From: Desulfuromonadales bacterium
Lineage (GTDB): Bacteria > Desulfobacterota > Desulfuromonadia > Desulfuromonadales > JAGXHI01
DNA: 36,310 nt
Direction of reading: 5' to 3'
Assembly (NCBI GenBank): GCA_024636295.1
Contig: JAGXHI010000067.1
Span: forward strand, 1 to 36,310
Part shown: in pieces, positions 1-7,814 of the stretch
How positions within the stretch are numbered: position 1 is the stretch's first letter
Layout of the letters: each line of letters opens with the position of its first letter
Position numbers and translations under genes: made by a program
The notes under the pieces: model-generated
The model's input: the letters and a program-made list of their open reading frames with translations, nothing else
What the model was told of the DNA's origin: nothing
Database searches by the model: none

Positions 1-153
1 GCCATCCAGCATCTGGCGGGGATGAAGCGCTCGGACTTCGTGGTGGCGATCAACAAGGACAAGGACGCCCCCATCGGCGAGGTGGCCGATGTGCTGATAG
101 TAGCCGACGTGCTGGAATTCCTGCCTATTCTGACGGAAAAAATTAAAAAGTGA
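1..153 (+). CDS. etfA: Electron transfer flavoprotein alpha subunit, C-terminal end (partial)
   Basis: The first 50 codons are open and end at a TGA at 151-153; the 5' part lies outside the window. The fragment reads [20 protein letters not shown] followed by a [10 protein letters not shown] stretch. This is the FAD-binding C-terminal signature of ETF alpha: QHxxGM, then VAINxDxxAPI, then an AD...VAD segment that closes the fold. ETF accepts electrons from acyl-CoA dehydrogenases and passes them to an ETF:quinone oxidoreductase or similar. That fits the two acyl-CoA dehydrogenases further right. Only 37 bases separate it from the next gene on the same strand, so the two are probably cotranscribed. 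Family assignment is firm; whether this ETF serves the dehydrogenases in this window is inference. Confidence 0.9.
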   Translation, partial: AIQHLAGMKRSDFVVAINKDKDAPIGEVADVLIVADVLEFLPILTEKIKK

Positions 154-190
154 TTCTGATTCCTGCAGTCGCAGGAAAAAGCGAGGTGCA

Positions 191-1375
191 ATGGAAGGCA
201 TTCTGAAGGGGATAAGGGTCCTCGATTTCGGTCGGTTCATCGCCGGTCCCTACTGTGCGACGATCCTCGCCGATTTCGGGGCGGAGGTGATCCGGATTGA
301 GAAGGTGAGCGGGAGCGAAGACAGATTCGTTCCTCCCGTAGCCGAGGACGGATCCGGCGCCTTATTCATGCAGATGGCCCGCAACAAAAAGGGGTTGACT
401 CTCAATCCGATGAAGCCCGAAGGCCGGGAGATCGTGAAGAAGCTGGTGGCCACTGCCGATGTGGTAGTCGCCAATCTCCCCCCCCAGGCGTTGAAAGGAA
501 TGGGCCTCGATTACGAGAGCCTGAAAACCATAAAGCCCGACATCATCCTGACCACGCCCTCGGCTTTCGGCAGCAAAGGCCCATACAGCCAGAAACTGGG
601 ATTTGACGGGATCGGTCAGGCCATGTCAGGCCCGGTGTACATGACCGGCGAACCGGACGAGCCATCCAGGGCCGCTGTTTCCTATATCGACTTCGGCACG
701 GCCCTGTTCAGTGCCTTAGGAACGGTACTCGCCCTCATGGAACGAAGCAAATCGGGACAGGGGCAGCAGGTGGAGACTTCACTCTTTGGCACCGGCGTTG
801 CCTTTGCCAATGCCACTCTCATCGAACAGGCAATAAAACAGGTCAACCGTGTGGCATCGAAAAACCGCGGCCAGACCTCTGCTCCTTCGGACATTCACCA
901 GACAAAGGATGGGTGGATTCTTGTCCAGACACTCGGCCAGCCGCTCTTTGAGCGATGGGTGAAATTGATGGGAGAGGACCACTGGCTGAGCGATTCCAGG
1001 TTCAAGGACGATCTGGCCCGGGGAGACAATTCCGTTGTCATCAGTGAGCGTATGGATCGATGGACAGCGGAGCGCACGACCGAGGAAGCCCTCTCCGAAC
1101 TGGAGGCAGCCGGCGTTCCAGCCGGACCCGTCCTCTCTCCCCAGCAGGTGCTGGACGATCCCCATGTTCAGGCGGCCGAGTATTTAAAGATGCTGGATTA
1201 CCCTGGGATGCCGAGTCCTGCGCCCGTCTCCACGACCCCCATAAACCTCTCGAGAACGCCGGGCGGAATCCGCCATCGGGCCCCTACTCTGGGCGAGCAC
1301 ACGGACGAAATCCTCAAAGATCTGGGTTATCAATCCGCTGAAATCGAGGAGTTTCGGAAAAAACGGGTGGTCTGA
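191..1375 (+). CDS. CaiB/BaiF family III CoA-transferase
   Basis: This 394-residue protein has the normal length and layout of family III CoA-transferases (formyl-CoA transferase, CaiB, BaiF). The N-terminus LKGIRVLDFGRFIAGPYCAT leads into ADFGAEVIRIEK, the CoA-binding Rossmann-like half. Asp167 in the SYIDFGTALF stretch sits where the catalytic aspartate that forms the acyl anhydride is found. The late motif LGEHTDEILKDLGY is typical of the family end. An AGGTG ribosome site lies just before the ATG. It follows etfA closely and converges on the TRAP operon. It lacks the His/Asp/Glu set seen in the racemase at 12795, so transfer of CoA between carboxylic acids is more likely than racemisation. 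The acyl substrate cannot be told from sequence. Confidence 0.85.
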   Translation: MEGILKGIRVLDFGRFIAGPYCATILADFGAEVIRIEKVSGSEDRFVPPVAEDGSGALFMQMARNKKGLTLNPMKPEGREIVKKLVATADVVVANLPPQALKGMGLDYESLKTIKPDIILTTPSAFGSKGPYSQKLGFDGIGQAMSGPVYMTGEPDEPSRAAVSYIDFGTALFSALGTVLALMERSKSGQGQQVETSLFGTGVAFANATLIEQAIKQVNRVASKNRGQTSAPSDIHQTKDGWILVQTLGQPLFERWVKLMGEDHWLSDSRFKDDLARGDNSVVISERMDRWTAERTTEEALSELEAAGVPAGPVLSPQQVLDDPHVQAAEYLKMLDYPGMPSPAPVSTTPINLSRTPGGIRHRAPTLGEHTDEILKDLGYQSAEIEEFRKKRVV

Positions 1376-1395
1376 GAAAGTTGTCACGCTCATAT

Positions 1396-1437
1396 GGAAA
1401 AGGGGCTGGAAGTAATCCAGCCCCTTTTCCTTTTCTT
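1396..1437 (+). terminator. Intrinsic terminator between convergent genes
   Basis: A perfect 15-bp stem (1396-1410 with 1416-1430) closes a 5-base AGTAA loop and is followed by TTTTCTT on the + strand. It lies between the ends of the CaiB-family gene and the minus-strand TRAP binding-protein gene. The T-run favours + strand use, but the 3' arm of the minus-strand stem also contains TTTT, so it may act for both converging transcripts. Confidence 0.85.
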
Positions 1438-1502
1438 AGATTGCCCATTGTGCAGGCGAGTGGGTTTCCACCAGCGTTTGGCGGAATTTTTGTACTCGTC
1501 TC

Positions 1503-2561
1503 CTAGATTCGACCGGCCTTCCTCATCAGGTCCTTGAGCATTTCGCCGGCCTTGGCGCTGTACTTCGGGTCCTTCTTCGAATACTCATCCACCACCTCGA
1601 GGGAAAATTGACGCATGCGGGCGACGCTTTCATCGTCCAGAGTCGAGATTTCTCCCATGTTCTTTTCCTTGTAGATGTTGATATCGAGAATGTCGTTGTA
1701 CCCGGTCCACCGAAGGAAATCTGTCCCGCACGAGTTTGCGCACTCCTCAACGATAGCCTGGAGATGAGGCGGCAGTGACTGCCATTTCTTCTGGTTCATG
1801 ATGATCTCGCCATTGTTGATCTCGGCCAGATAGGGCTTTACGATGTATTTGCTCACTTCCTGCAGTTTCATATCCCAACCGGCTGAAACGCTTCCCCAGT
1901 GCGCACCATCGCAAACGCCGGTCTGGAGGGCCTGATAGAGTTCCGCCCCGGGAAAGAAGACGGGAGTTGCCCCGGCTTTCTGAAAAACTTCAGCGGCAAT
2001 CCCGGTGCTACGCACCTTGTATCCCTTGAAATCGTCCAGGGTGCGGATCGGTTTCCTGGAATAAAGAGCCAGGCCGGACATCGGCAGCGGGGCCACAAAC
2101 CGGACCCCGTGTTCGCCATAAGCTTCCCTGAAGATTTCAATGGCGCCCATGTCGTAAAAGTACGCGTACATTTCGGCCACGTTTTCCCAGGAGAACAGCT
2201 GGCCGTTTATGTGCCCCGCTACCGGAACCTTTCCCATCCAGTAAGAAGGCCAGATGAGGGATATCTCGAACAGCCCCCTTCCTATGGCTTCGAAAACGTC
2301 CTTCGTGGGAACGATGGCACCGGGAGGCAACGGCGTGATATCGAGTTCGCCGTCACTTGCAGCCCTGACCCGATCGCAGAATTTAACATAGACGTCCTTG
2401 TAATACCCGACGCCCGACGGCCAGTGGGTCTGCATGCGCCATTTGATGACATCCTTCTTGGCTTTGGCGCTGGCCACCTTGGGAACCATTGCGGCCGCAC
2501 CGACTGCCGCGGCGGTTACTCCAACCTTAAGTGCTTCACGTCTGCTGATCTTGTCTGCCAT
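1503..2561 (-). CDS. TRAP transporter solute-binding protein, DctP family
   Basis: The 352-residue product is the periplasmic binding protein of a TRAP carboxylate transporter. The N-terminus has a twin-arginine signal (ISRREALKVGVTAAAVGAAA, cleavage probably after VASA), so export of the folded protein by Tat is expected. The mature protein begins with WRMQTHWPSG and carries family features such as the GxYKVRSTG-like segment around residue 180, which holds the arginine that usually binds the substrate carboxylate, and a GAHWG motif near residue 220. A clear AGGAGG site precedes the ATG. It is the last gene of the operon starting at 7033 and lies 21 bases after the acyl-CoA ligase gene. It probably delivers a carboxylic acid to the DctQM permease. 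The specific ligand is unknown. Confidence 0.9.
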   Translation of the reverse strand: MADKISRREALKVGVTAAAVGAAAMVPKVASAKAKKDVIKWRMQTHWPSGVGYYKDVYVKFCDRVRAASDGELDITPLPPGAIVPTKDVFEAIGRGLFEISLIWPSYWMGKVPVAGHINGQLFSWENVAEMYAYFYDMGAIEIFREAYGEHGVRFVAPLPMSGLALYSRKPIRTLDDFKGYKVRSTGIAAEVFQKAGATPVFFPGAELYQALQTGVCDGAHWGSVSAGWDMKLQEVSKYIVKPYLAEINNGEIIMNQKKWQSLPPHLQAIVEECANSCGTDFLRWTGYNDILDINIYKEKNMGEISTLDDESVARMRQFSLEVVDEYSKKDPKYSAKAGEMLKDLMRKAGRI

Positions 2562-2582
2562 TTTTCTTCCTCCTGCAACTCG

Positions 2583-4352
2583 TTATGGGTTACCTTCATC
2601 CTTCCGGCGGATCTCGCCTGAAGGATCCTGGAAGAGAGGTCCGGTCCCGCCCGATGGCCTCTCGGCGGTCTTCTGGGTCCGGAGTTCCCGGCGAAGCATT
2701 TTCCCTGTCGCTGTCTTTGGCACTTCATCGATAATTTCGATGATGCGCGGATACTTGAAAGCAGCCAGTCGTTCTCTGCAGAAATCAATCAGTTCTTCGG
2801 GCGTGGTTTTTCCCTTGAAACTCTCGCCAAGTGAAACAAAAGCTTTCACCGTCTCGCCGCGATAACTGTCGGGGACCCCAACCACCGCCGCCTCCTTGAC
2901 TCCAGGGTGCTCGTACAACACGCTTTCCACGTCCTGCGGCCACACCTTGAAACCCGATACATTGATCAGATCCTTTTTCCGATCGACGATGTAGCACCAC
3001 CCTTCATCGTCGATTTTGGCGACATCCCCCGTATAAAACCGACCATTCCGGATGGCTGCGGCCGTTTCCTCCGGCTTTTTCCAGTATCCGCTGATAATGC
3101 TCGGCCCTCGCAACACGAGTTCACCCTCCTCGCCGGGAGGCATGAGAGTGTCCGGGTCGTTCACATCTGCGATCCAGGCTTCAAGTCCCGGAGTGATCAA
3201 CCCCACGGAAAGCGCGCCGGATTCGGCGTCGACGGGGCCATTTTGACCCAAGGGAGAGATCGTGGCCGGGGAAACGCTTTCGGTAAGGCCATAGACGTTG
3301 TAAATGGTCTGTCCGGTGGCAATCCTGAATTTTTCCACGGTGGCCGGAGAAACAGGCGCACCGCCGCTGTAGAGTTTTTGAAGACTGGAAATATCGCGGG
3401 AGGCGAATTTGGGGTGGTTGAGCAGAGCGATATAGACGGTAATGGCGGCCAGGATAAAACTCACCCGGTGCTTTTCGATGAGATCGAGAACGTCCTCCGC
3501 ATCAAACCGGTTGTGAAGCACCAGCGGAATTCCAAGATGGAAGGCAATCGCCTGGTGGGCCACAATGCCTGTAATGTGGAACAGAGGAGCGACCCCGAGC
3601 ACCACATCGGAGCGGTCAAGACGAGCGGCCGCCTCATAGACATAGCAGTTGTGATCCACATTGGCATGGGTGATCATGGCACCCTTGGGCGGCCCGGTGG
3701 TTCCGGAGGTATAAACCAGATACGCCAGATCCTCTGCAGTCGGCGGATTCAGTTTCACCGGACATCCGGCGTATTCGCGAACCAGTGTCATGAAATCCGC
3801 AGTATCCGCAAAATATCGTTTTTCGCTGCTTTCGAGCTGAGCCGGAATCTCGGAGCCTTCGTCAAAGAAATCGAGCGGGGAGGTGGTGATCACCTTTTGC
3901 TCTTTTGCGACTCCCCGGATTTTTTTTTCGTAAAGCAGATCCTCGCACAGGACCCATCGGGCGCCGCTGTCCGCCAGCAGATGCTCAAGATCCTTCCCGG
4001 TATACATGGGATTCACCGGGACAACGATCCCTCCTCGCAACCAGACCGCAAGGGAAGCGATGACGGCCTGGGGGATGTTCTGGAGTACGAAAAGCATCCT
4101 GTCCCCCGGTCCAAGCCCCATGTCGGCGAGTGCGGCGGCCATTGAGTGCGCCATTTTTTTTATTTCGGCGTAACTGCAGGCGGTCTCAAAATAATAGAGG
4201 CAGGGGCTCTCTGGATAACGGTCCGTGGCTCGGTCGAATTTCTCGAGAATGGTGCCGTAATTCTCAGGGAATTCGGGAGCGAACCATTCGGGATAGGTTT
4301 TCAGCCACGGTTTATTATCGTAAAAGCTGTTCATCTCGCTCTCGCTGGCCAA
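2583..4352 (-). CDS. AMP-forming acyl-CoA synthetase (long/medium-chain type)
   Basis: This 589-residue enzyme activates a carboxylic acid to its acyl-CoA using ATP, via an acyl-adenylate. Motif order is canonical: the P-loop YTSGTTGPPKGAM at about 214-226, then VYGLTES, then GELVLRGPSIISGYW, then YTGDVAKIDDEGW with the DRKKDLINVSGFKV hinge, then TATGKMLRREL with the catalytic lysine at about 551. The chosen start is TTG with GGAGG four bases upstream; an ATG six codons later (4334) is an alternative with a poorer site. The gene lies 12 bases after an SDR gene and just before the TRAP binding protein. That context suggests it activates the acid imported by the transporter. Chain length specificity cannot be deduced. 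Confidence 0.9.
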   Translation of the reverse strand: MASESEMNSFYDNKPWLKTYPEWFAPEFPENYGTILEKFDRATDRYPESPCLYYFETACSYAEIKKMAHSMAAALADMGLGPGDRMLFVLQNIPQAVIASLAVWLRGGIVVPVNPMYTGKDLEHLLADSGARWVLCEDLLYEKKIRGVAKEQKVITTSPLDFFDEGSEIPAQLESSEKRYFADTADFMTLVREYAGCPVKLNPPTAEDLAYLVYTSGTTGPPKGAMITHANVDHNCYVYEAAARLDRSDVVLGVAPLFHITGIVAHQAIAFHLGIPLVLHNRFDAEDVLDLIEKHRVSFILAAITVYIALLNHPKFASRDISSLQKLYSGGAPVSPATVEKFRIATGQTIYNVYGLTESVSPATISPLGQNGPVDAESGALSVGLITPGLEAWIADVNDPDTLMPPGEEGELVLRGPSIISGYWKKPEETAAAIRNGRFYTGDVAKIDDEGWCYIVDRKKDLINVSGFKVWPQDVESVLYEHPGVKEAAVVGVPDSYRGETVKAFVSLGESFKGKTTPEELIDFCRERLAAFKYPRIIEIIDEVPKTATGKMLRRELRTQKTAERPSGGTGPLFQDPSGEIRRKDEGNP

Positions 4353-4364
4353 TGCTCCTCCCTG

Positions 4365-5129
4365 TCAGCTTATGGTCCATCCCCCATCAATGGCGATACT
4401 CTGGCCGGTGATGAAATCCGATGCCGCGCTGGCAAGAAAAATAACGACCCCGTCGATCTCCTCCAGCTTTCCCCAGCGTCCCATGGGGGTTCGCGTGTTG
4501 ATAAAATTCAGCCGTTCTTTATCTCCCCGGATCTGCTTTACCATCTCGGTTTCAAAGTATGTCGGAGCTATCGCGTTGACCCGGACTCCTTTTTGCGCCC
4601 ATTCAATAGCCATGATCTTGGTCATCTGCTCCACGCCGCCCTTGGACGAGGCGTAGGCGAGCTGGTTGGGGAGTCCGATCCGCCCCAGTATCGAGCTCAT
4701 ATTGATGACCTTTCCGTAGCCCCGTTCGATCATCTGGGGCGCCACGGCCTGGGCCACCAGGTAGTATCCCTTCAGGTTGGTGTCGATGACGCGGTCCCAT
4801 TCCTCCTCGGGATACTCGAGAACAGGAACTCTGTAATTGGTTCCGGCATTGTTGAGCAGAATGTCCACCCGGCCGAAATGGTTGAGGATGTCATCGACAC
4901 AGGATTTCACCTTGTCCCTGGATGTCACGTCCAGGACGAATCCGGCGGCCTTGCCGCCCATCGATTTCAATCGTTCAACCACACGATCAATATCGGCGGT
5001 ATCCCGGCCGCAGACCGCCACCTCCGCGCCGACTCCGGCCAGCGCCAGTGCGGCCTGCTCTCCCAGCCCCTTCGAGCTTCCGGTGACCATGGCCACCTTT
5101 CCATTCAGCTCAAATATACTCGTGCTCAT
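4365..5129 (-). CDS. SDR family oxidoreductase (3-oxoacyl reductase/gluconate dehydrogenase-like)
   Basis: This is a classical 254-residue short-chain dehydrogenase. The cofactor site is TGSSKGLG at residues 16-23, followed by NNAG at 93-96. The active site is complete: Ser145 or Ser146, Tyr159 and Lys163 in the pattern YASSK. The C-terminus ends in ITGQSIAIDGGW, standard for the family. Overall it most resembles the FabG/gluconate 5-dehydrogenase branch. It sits in the operon between the TRAP permease and acyl-CoA ligase genes, so it may oxidise or reduce a hydroxy or keto group on the imported acid or its CoA ester. The ribosome site GGAG lies ahead of the ATG. Substrate is unknown. Confidence 0.88.
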   Translation of the reverse strand: MSTSIFELNGKVAMVTGSSKGLGEQAALALAGVGAEVAVCGRDTADIDRVVERLKSMGGKAAGFVLDVTSRDKVKSCVDDILNHFGRVDILLNNAGTNYRVPVLEYPEEEWDRVIDTNLKGYYLVAQAVAPQMIERGYGKVINMSSILGRIGLPNQLAYASSKGGVEQMTKIMAIEWAQKGVRVNAIAPTYFETEMVKQIRGDKERLNFINTRTPMGRWGKLEEIDGVVIFLASAASDFITGQSIAIDGGWTIS

Positions 5130-5226
5130 TATTCACTCTCCGAATCCATAATCTTCTGAATTGCCGGTTTGATTTTCCGCTTCTTTCACTGCCTGCCGTT
5201 GAGCGGACTTCCTTTGGATGCCATCG

Positions 5227-6537
5227 TCAGTTGGGCACCATGATTTCAGGCAGCCAGGTGATGATTGAGGGAAAAACCATCATGATGAACAGGAAAACCA
5301 CCATGATGCCGATAAACGGGACCACGCTCATGAAGATGTCTCTCATTGCCGTATCCGGGCTGAGGGATTTCAGGTAAAAAAGGTTGTACCCGAACGGAGG
5401 CGTAATATACCCGATACACAGGGCGATATTGAAAATGACACCGTACCAGATAGGATCATATCCAAGACCCTGCACCACGGGATAGAAAATGGGCAGACAT
5501 AAAAGGATGATGCCAAAGGGGTCCAGAAACATTCCAAGAACAAGAACGGCCAACTGGAGGATGATGATCATGATCCAGGGGCTTACGTCGAGTCCCATAA
5601 GCAGGCTGCTGACAAAGTAGATTCCGCCTCCGCCGCTGTAGATCGCCACGAACCCGGAGGCGCCGAACATGATCCAGAGCACCATTCCGGTGATGCTGGC
5701 GGTCTGATAGGCTGAATCCTTGAGAAATTTCCAGGTCAGTTCTCCTCGAAGCATCACGCAGATCAATACGGCTATCGCCCCCACGGAGGACGCCTCTGTC
5801 GGGGTCGCGATGCCGAAAAAGAGGGATCCCAGAATGGAAAGAATGATCAGAACCGGTAAAATCACCGATTTGAAGGCGGTCAGTTTCTGCTTCCAGGTGA
5901 CCGTCTCTTCGATAGCCGGACAGAGCTCCGGCTGGAAATAAGCCCGGACAACAATATAGACGACGAAACCGGCCACAATCAGGCTGCCGGCGACCAGACC
6001 GCCGGCGAAGAGTTTTCCGATGGACTGACCGGTCATCATGCCGATGACGATGAGGGTAAGGCTGGGCGGGATGAGAATCCCCATCGTGCCGGATGCGCCG
6101 ATGGAACCGAAAATGATGGATTCGTCATATTTGCGAAGGCGCATTGGGGGGATGGCAACGAGGCCGGTGGTAACTGTAGAGGCCGAACAGTTTCCCGTCA
6201 TGGCCGAAAGAGCTGCCGCAAAACAGGCCGTCCCGACGGCCAACCCACCCCGAAGGCGACCGGACCAGAGATAAAAAGCTTCGAACATGTCTTCGGCGAT
6301 CTTCGATTTCGACAAGGCCACTCCGATGAAAACAAACAGCGGGACCGCGGCCAGAAGCAGCATCCACATATAATTGAACACCCCTGTGACGATAGGCATC
6401 AATCCGGCGGGACCCCACATGATCAACGCCGAGATGCTGCCGATAGCGCCCAGAGCAAAGGCCAGTGAGACCCCGAACATGATGCTGATAATCAAGGAGC
6501 CGAACATTCCGATGGTCAGCATCATTTCAGTACTCAT
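5227..6537 (-). CDS. TRAP transporter large permease, DctM family
   Basis: The 436-residue protein is almost wholly hydrophobic, with roughly 12-13 membrane segments. It carries family features such as FVFIGVALSKSKIAEDMFEA near residue 70, MTGNCSASTVTTG, GTMGILIPPSLTLIVIG and a late GYITPPFGYNLFYLKS. In TRAP systems the large subunit carries the ion-coupled substrate path. The ATG overlaps the end of the small-permease gene by 11 bases and is preceded by AAGGGAG inside that gene, indicating translational coupling. A 97-base gap separates it from the downstream SDR gene. It works with the small permease and the binding protein at the far end of the operon. Confidence 0.93.
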   Translation of the reverse strand: MSTEMMLTIGMFGSLIISIMFGVSLAFALGAIGSISALIMWGPAGLMPIVTGVFNYMWMLLLAAVPLFVFIGVALSKSKIAEDMFEAFYLWSGRLRGGLAVGTACFAAALSAMTGNCSASTVTTGLVAIPPMRLRKYDESIIFGSIGASGTMGILIPPSLTLIVIGMMTGQSIGKLFAGGLVAGSLIVAGFVVYIVVRAYFQPELCPAIEETVTWKQKLTAFKSVILPVLIILSILGSLFFGIATPTEASSVGAIAVLICVMLRGELTWKFLKDSAYQTASITGMVLWIMFGASGFVAIYSGGGGIYFVSSLLMGLDVSPWIMIIILQLAVLVLGMFLDPFGIILLCLPIFYPVVQGLGYDPIWYGVIFNIALCIGYITPPFGYNLFYLKSLSPDTAMRDIFMSVVPFIGIMVVFLFIMMVFPSIITWLPEIMVPN

Positions 6538-7033
6538 AATTTTCTCCCTTGACCAGGACGATCATTGAAACAATAAGATTATTCAACCCCTGGAGGGCAA
6601 TCAGCACCACACCGACAATCAGGAGGAACTTGACAGGCCAGATCGGATGCGCCAGAACCATTTCATCCACTTCGCGAACCGCCCATGAAGTGCTGAAAAA
6701 GGTGGCCCCCTCCTTGATCAGCACTGTGGTCCAGAACAGAAGAAGCGTATAGTTGATCAGATCCAGAAAGGCTCTCTTCCGCAGGGAAAAGCGGTGGTAG
6801 AGGATATCGATCCTTACATGGCCGTTCTTGAACAGAGTGTAGGCTCCGATCAGGATGAAGTAACTTCCGAAAAGCCTCTGCGAATACCCATGGGCCCAAA
6901 CCGTAGGCGCATTGAAGAAATAGCGGGCTATCACCTCAAAAACCAGGAGGAGCATGCCAAGGTAGACCATAAATGAGCAAATTCGGCCCGACCAGTCACT
7001 GATACTGTCGATGGTTCTCAAAAACCGTTTCAT
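6527..7033 (-). CDS. TRAP transporter small permease, DctQ family
   Basis: This 168-residue membrane protein has four hydrophobic segments, the usual size and topology of DctQ. The segment IDILYHRFSLRKRAFLDLI in its middle matches the cytoplasmic loop pattern of the family (a VRIDIL start followed by a basic stretch). It forms the membrane complex with the large permease, whose gene overlaps its 3' end. It is the first gene of the minus-strand operon, whose probable promoter lies about 210 bases upstream at 7242-7270. The ribosome site before this ATG is weak (GGGAT). Confidence 0.88.
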   Translation of the reverse strand: MKRFLRTIDSISDWSGRICSFMVYLGMLLLVFEVIARYFFNAPTVWAHGYSQRLFGSYFILIGAYTLFKNGHVRIDILYHRFSLRKRAFLDLINYTLLLFWTTVLIKEGATFFSTSWAVREVDEMVLAHPIWPVKFLLIVGVVLIALQGLNNLIVSMIVLVKGENYEY

Positions 7034-7241
7034 TTCAAATCATCCCAATTTCACTGTAAGGTAGACGACAAGCTGGCGCATTCACGCCATTCTTTTAAAT
7101 CCCCGTATTGACATTATCCGAACTATATAACTGAAGTTACCTGCATTTGGCTTAATTGGGATGCTTGGATTTTTGTTCGCAAAACGACAGGAAAATCTGG
7201 TAGCACAAAACAACCTCCGGAATCGAAGATGAATTGTCTGG

Positions 7242-7270
7242 AATATACTGAAGGATATTTCTTTTGTCAA
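7242..7270 (-). promoter_or_regulatory. Sigma-70 type promoter for the TRAP/acyl-CoA ligase operon
   Basis: On the minus strand TTGACA (7270-7265) is followed by a 17-base spacer and TATATT (7247-7242): a perfect -35, ideal spacing and a one-mismatch -10. Transcription would start near 7235, giving a leader of about 200 bases before the small-permease gene. The small-RNA promoter at 23025-23053 has the same two hexamers and spacing. Confidence 0.65.
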
Positions 7271-7512
7271 ACTTTGTTTTATTTAAACTTAAATTTTTTG
7301 ACTCTCGAGAAAAAAGAAAATATTTGGGAGGATCTCCTCATCGAAACCATCCGCGGGAGGAAATCCCCGGAAAAATTCTGTTCAGATTCAGAGGTCTGTT
7401 AGAAATCGCTCTTCGTTCCGCCTTGCGAGGTCACAAATGTGCGCACCTCCAATATTTCGTAACTTTTTTCCGCTCTCCAGGCGGTAATTCCCCCCTTTTG
7501 AAAACAGACCCT

Positions 7513-7532
7513 AAGATCAAGGAGCTGATCTT
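7513..7532. promoter_or_regulatory. Dyad-symmetric candidate operator
   Basis: AAGATCA (7513-7519) and TGATCTT (7526-7532) form an inverted repeat with a 6-base centre, about 85 bases upstream of the plus-strand promoter and about 240 bases upstream of the minus-strand one. It could be a regulator site. No regulator gene of the fatty-acid type is visible in the window, so this is only a candidate. Confidence 0.3.
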
Positions 7533-7578
7533 GTTTATTTTCGCACAGTTTCCTGCCACCTTCCGTCGTATCTTCGGA

Positions 7579-7595
7579 TTGGCATGCAAACTGCA
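7579..7595 (+). promoter_or_regulatory. Possible sigma-54 (-24/-12) element
   Basis: TTGGCATG, four bases, then CTGCA keeps the invariant GG and GC pairs 12 bases apart as in -24/-12 promoters. It departs from consensus at one base of the -24 block and one of the TTGC block. It directly precedes the sigma-70-like promoter at 7599-7627 upstream of the thiolase. No sigma-54 activator gene is in the window. Confidence 0.3.
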
Positions 7596-7598
7596 AAA

Positions 7599-7627
7599 TT
7601 GCCATTGCAAAAATCATCCGATAAAAT
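7599..7627 (+). promoter_or_regulatory. Sigma-70 type promoter for the beta-oxidation operon
   Basis: TTGCCA (7599-7604), a 17-base spacer and TAAAAT (7622-7627) each differ from consensus by one base. A start near 7634 would leave a leader of about 180 bases before the first thiolase gene at 7815. Confidence 0.5.
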
Positions 7628-7814
7628 TTTACGATTAGATGCACGGATTGCTTTGCCATGGCTGGGCCAGGTTTCTTGCCGAGGCGCACAACAGCCATCC
7701 AAACGACCGATCATCTTCAGGTTTCATAATTCGATCTGTAGTCCGATGATCTCCATCAGCTCGGGTTCATCTTGTTAAAGTGGAAGACCCAGCACACCTC
7801 AAGGAGGAGTACCG

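Larger units (their letters stand above)
7034..7814. other. Divergent intergenic region, 781 bp
   Basis: This AT-rich stretch separates the minus-strand TRAP operon from the plus-strand beta-oxidation operon. Open frames within it, the longest at 7264-7638, lack ribosome sites and recognisable protein features, so I treat the region as noncoding. It carries a strong minus-strand promoter (7242-7270), a plus-strand promoter (7599-7627), a sigma-54-like motif (7579-7595) and a 7-bp dyad (7513-7532). The plus operon begins with an AAGGAGGAG ribosome site immediately before 7815. Confidence 0.7.

Noticed and set aside
7264..7638. Open frame of 124 codons in the divergent intergenic region
   Set aside because: Starts without a ribosome site, has low-complexity AT-rich composition and overlaps the promoter elements.
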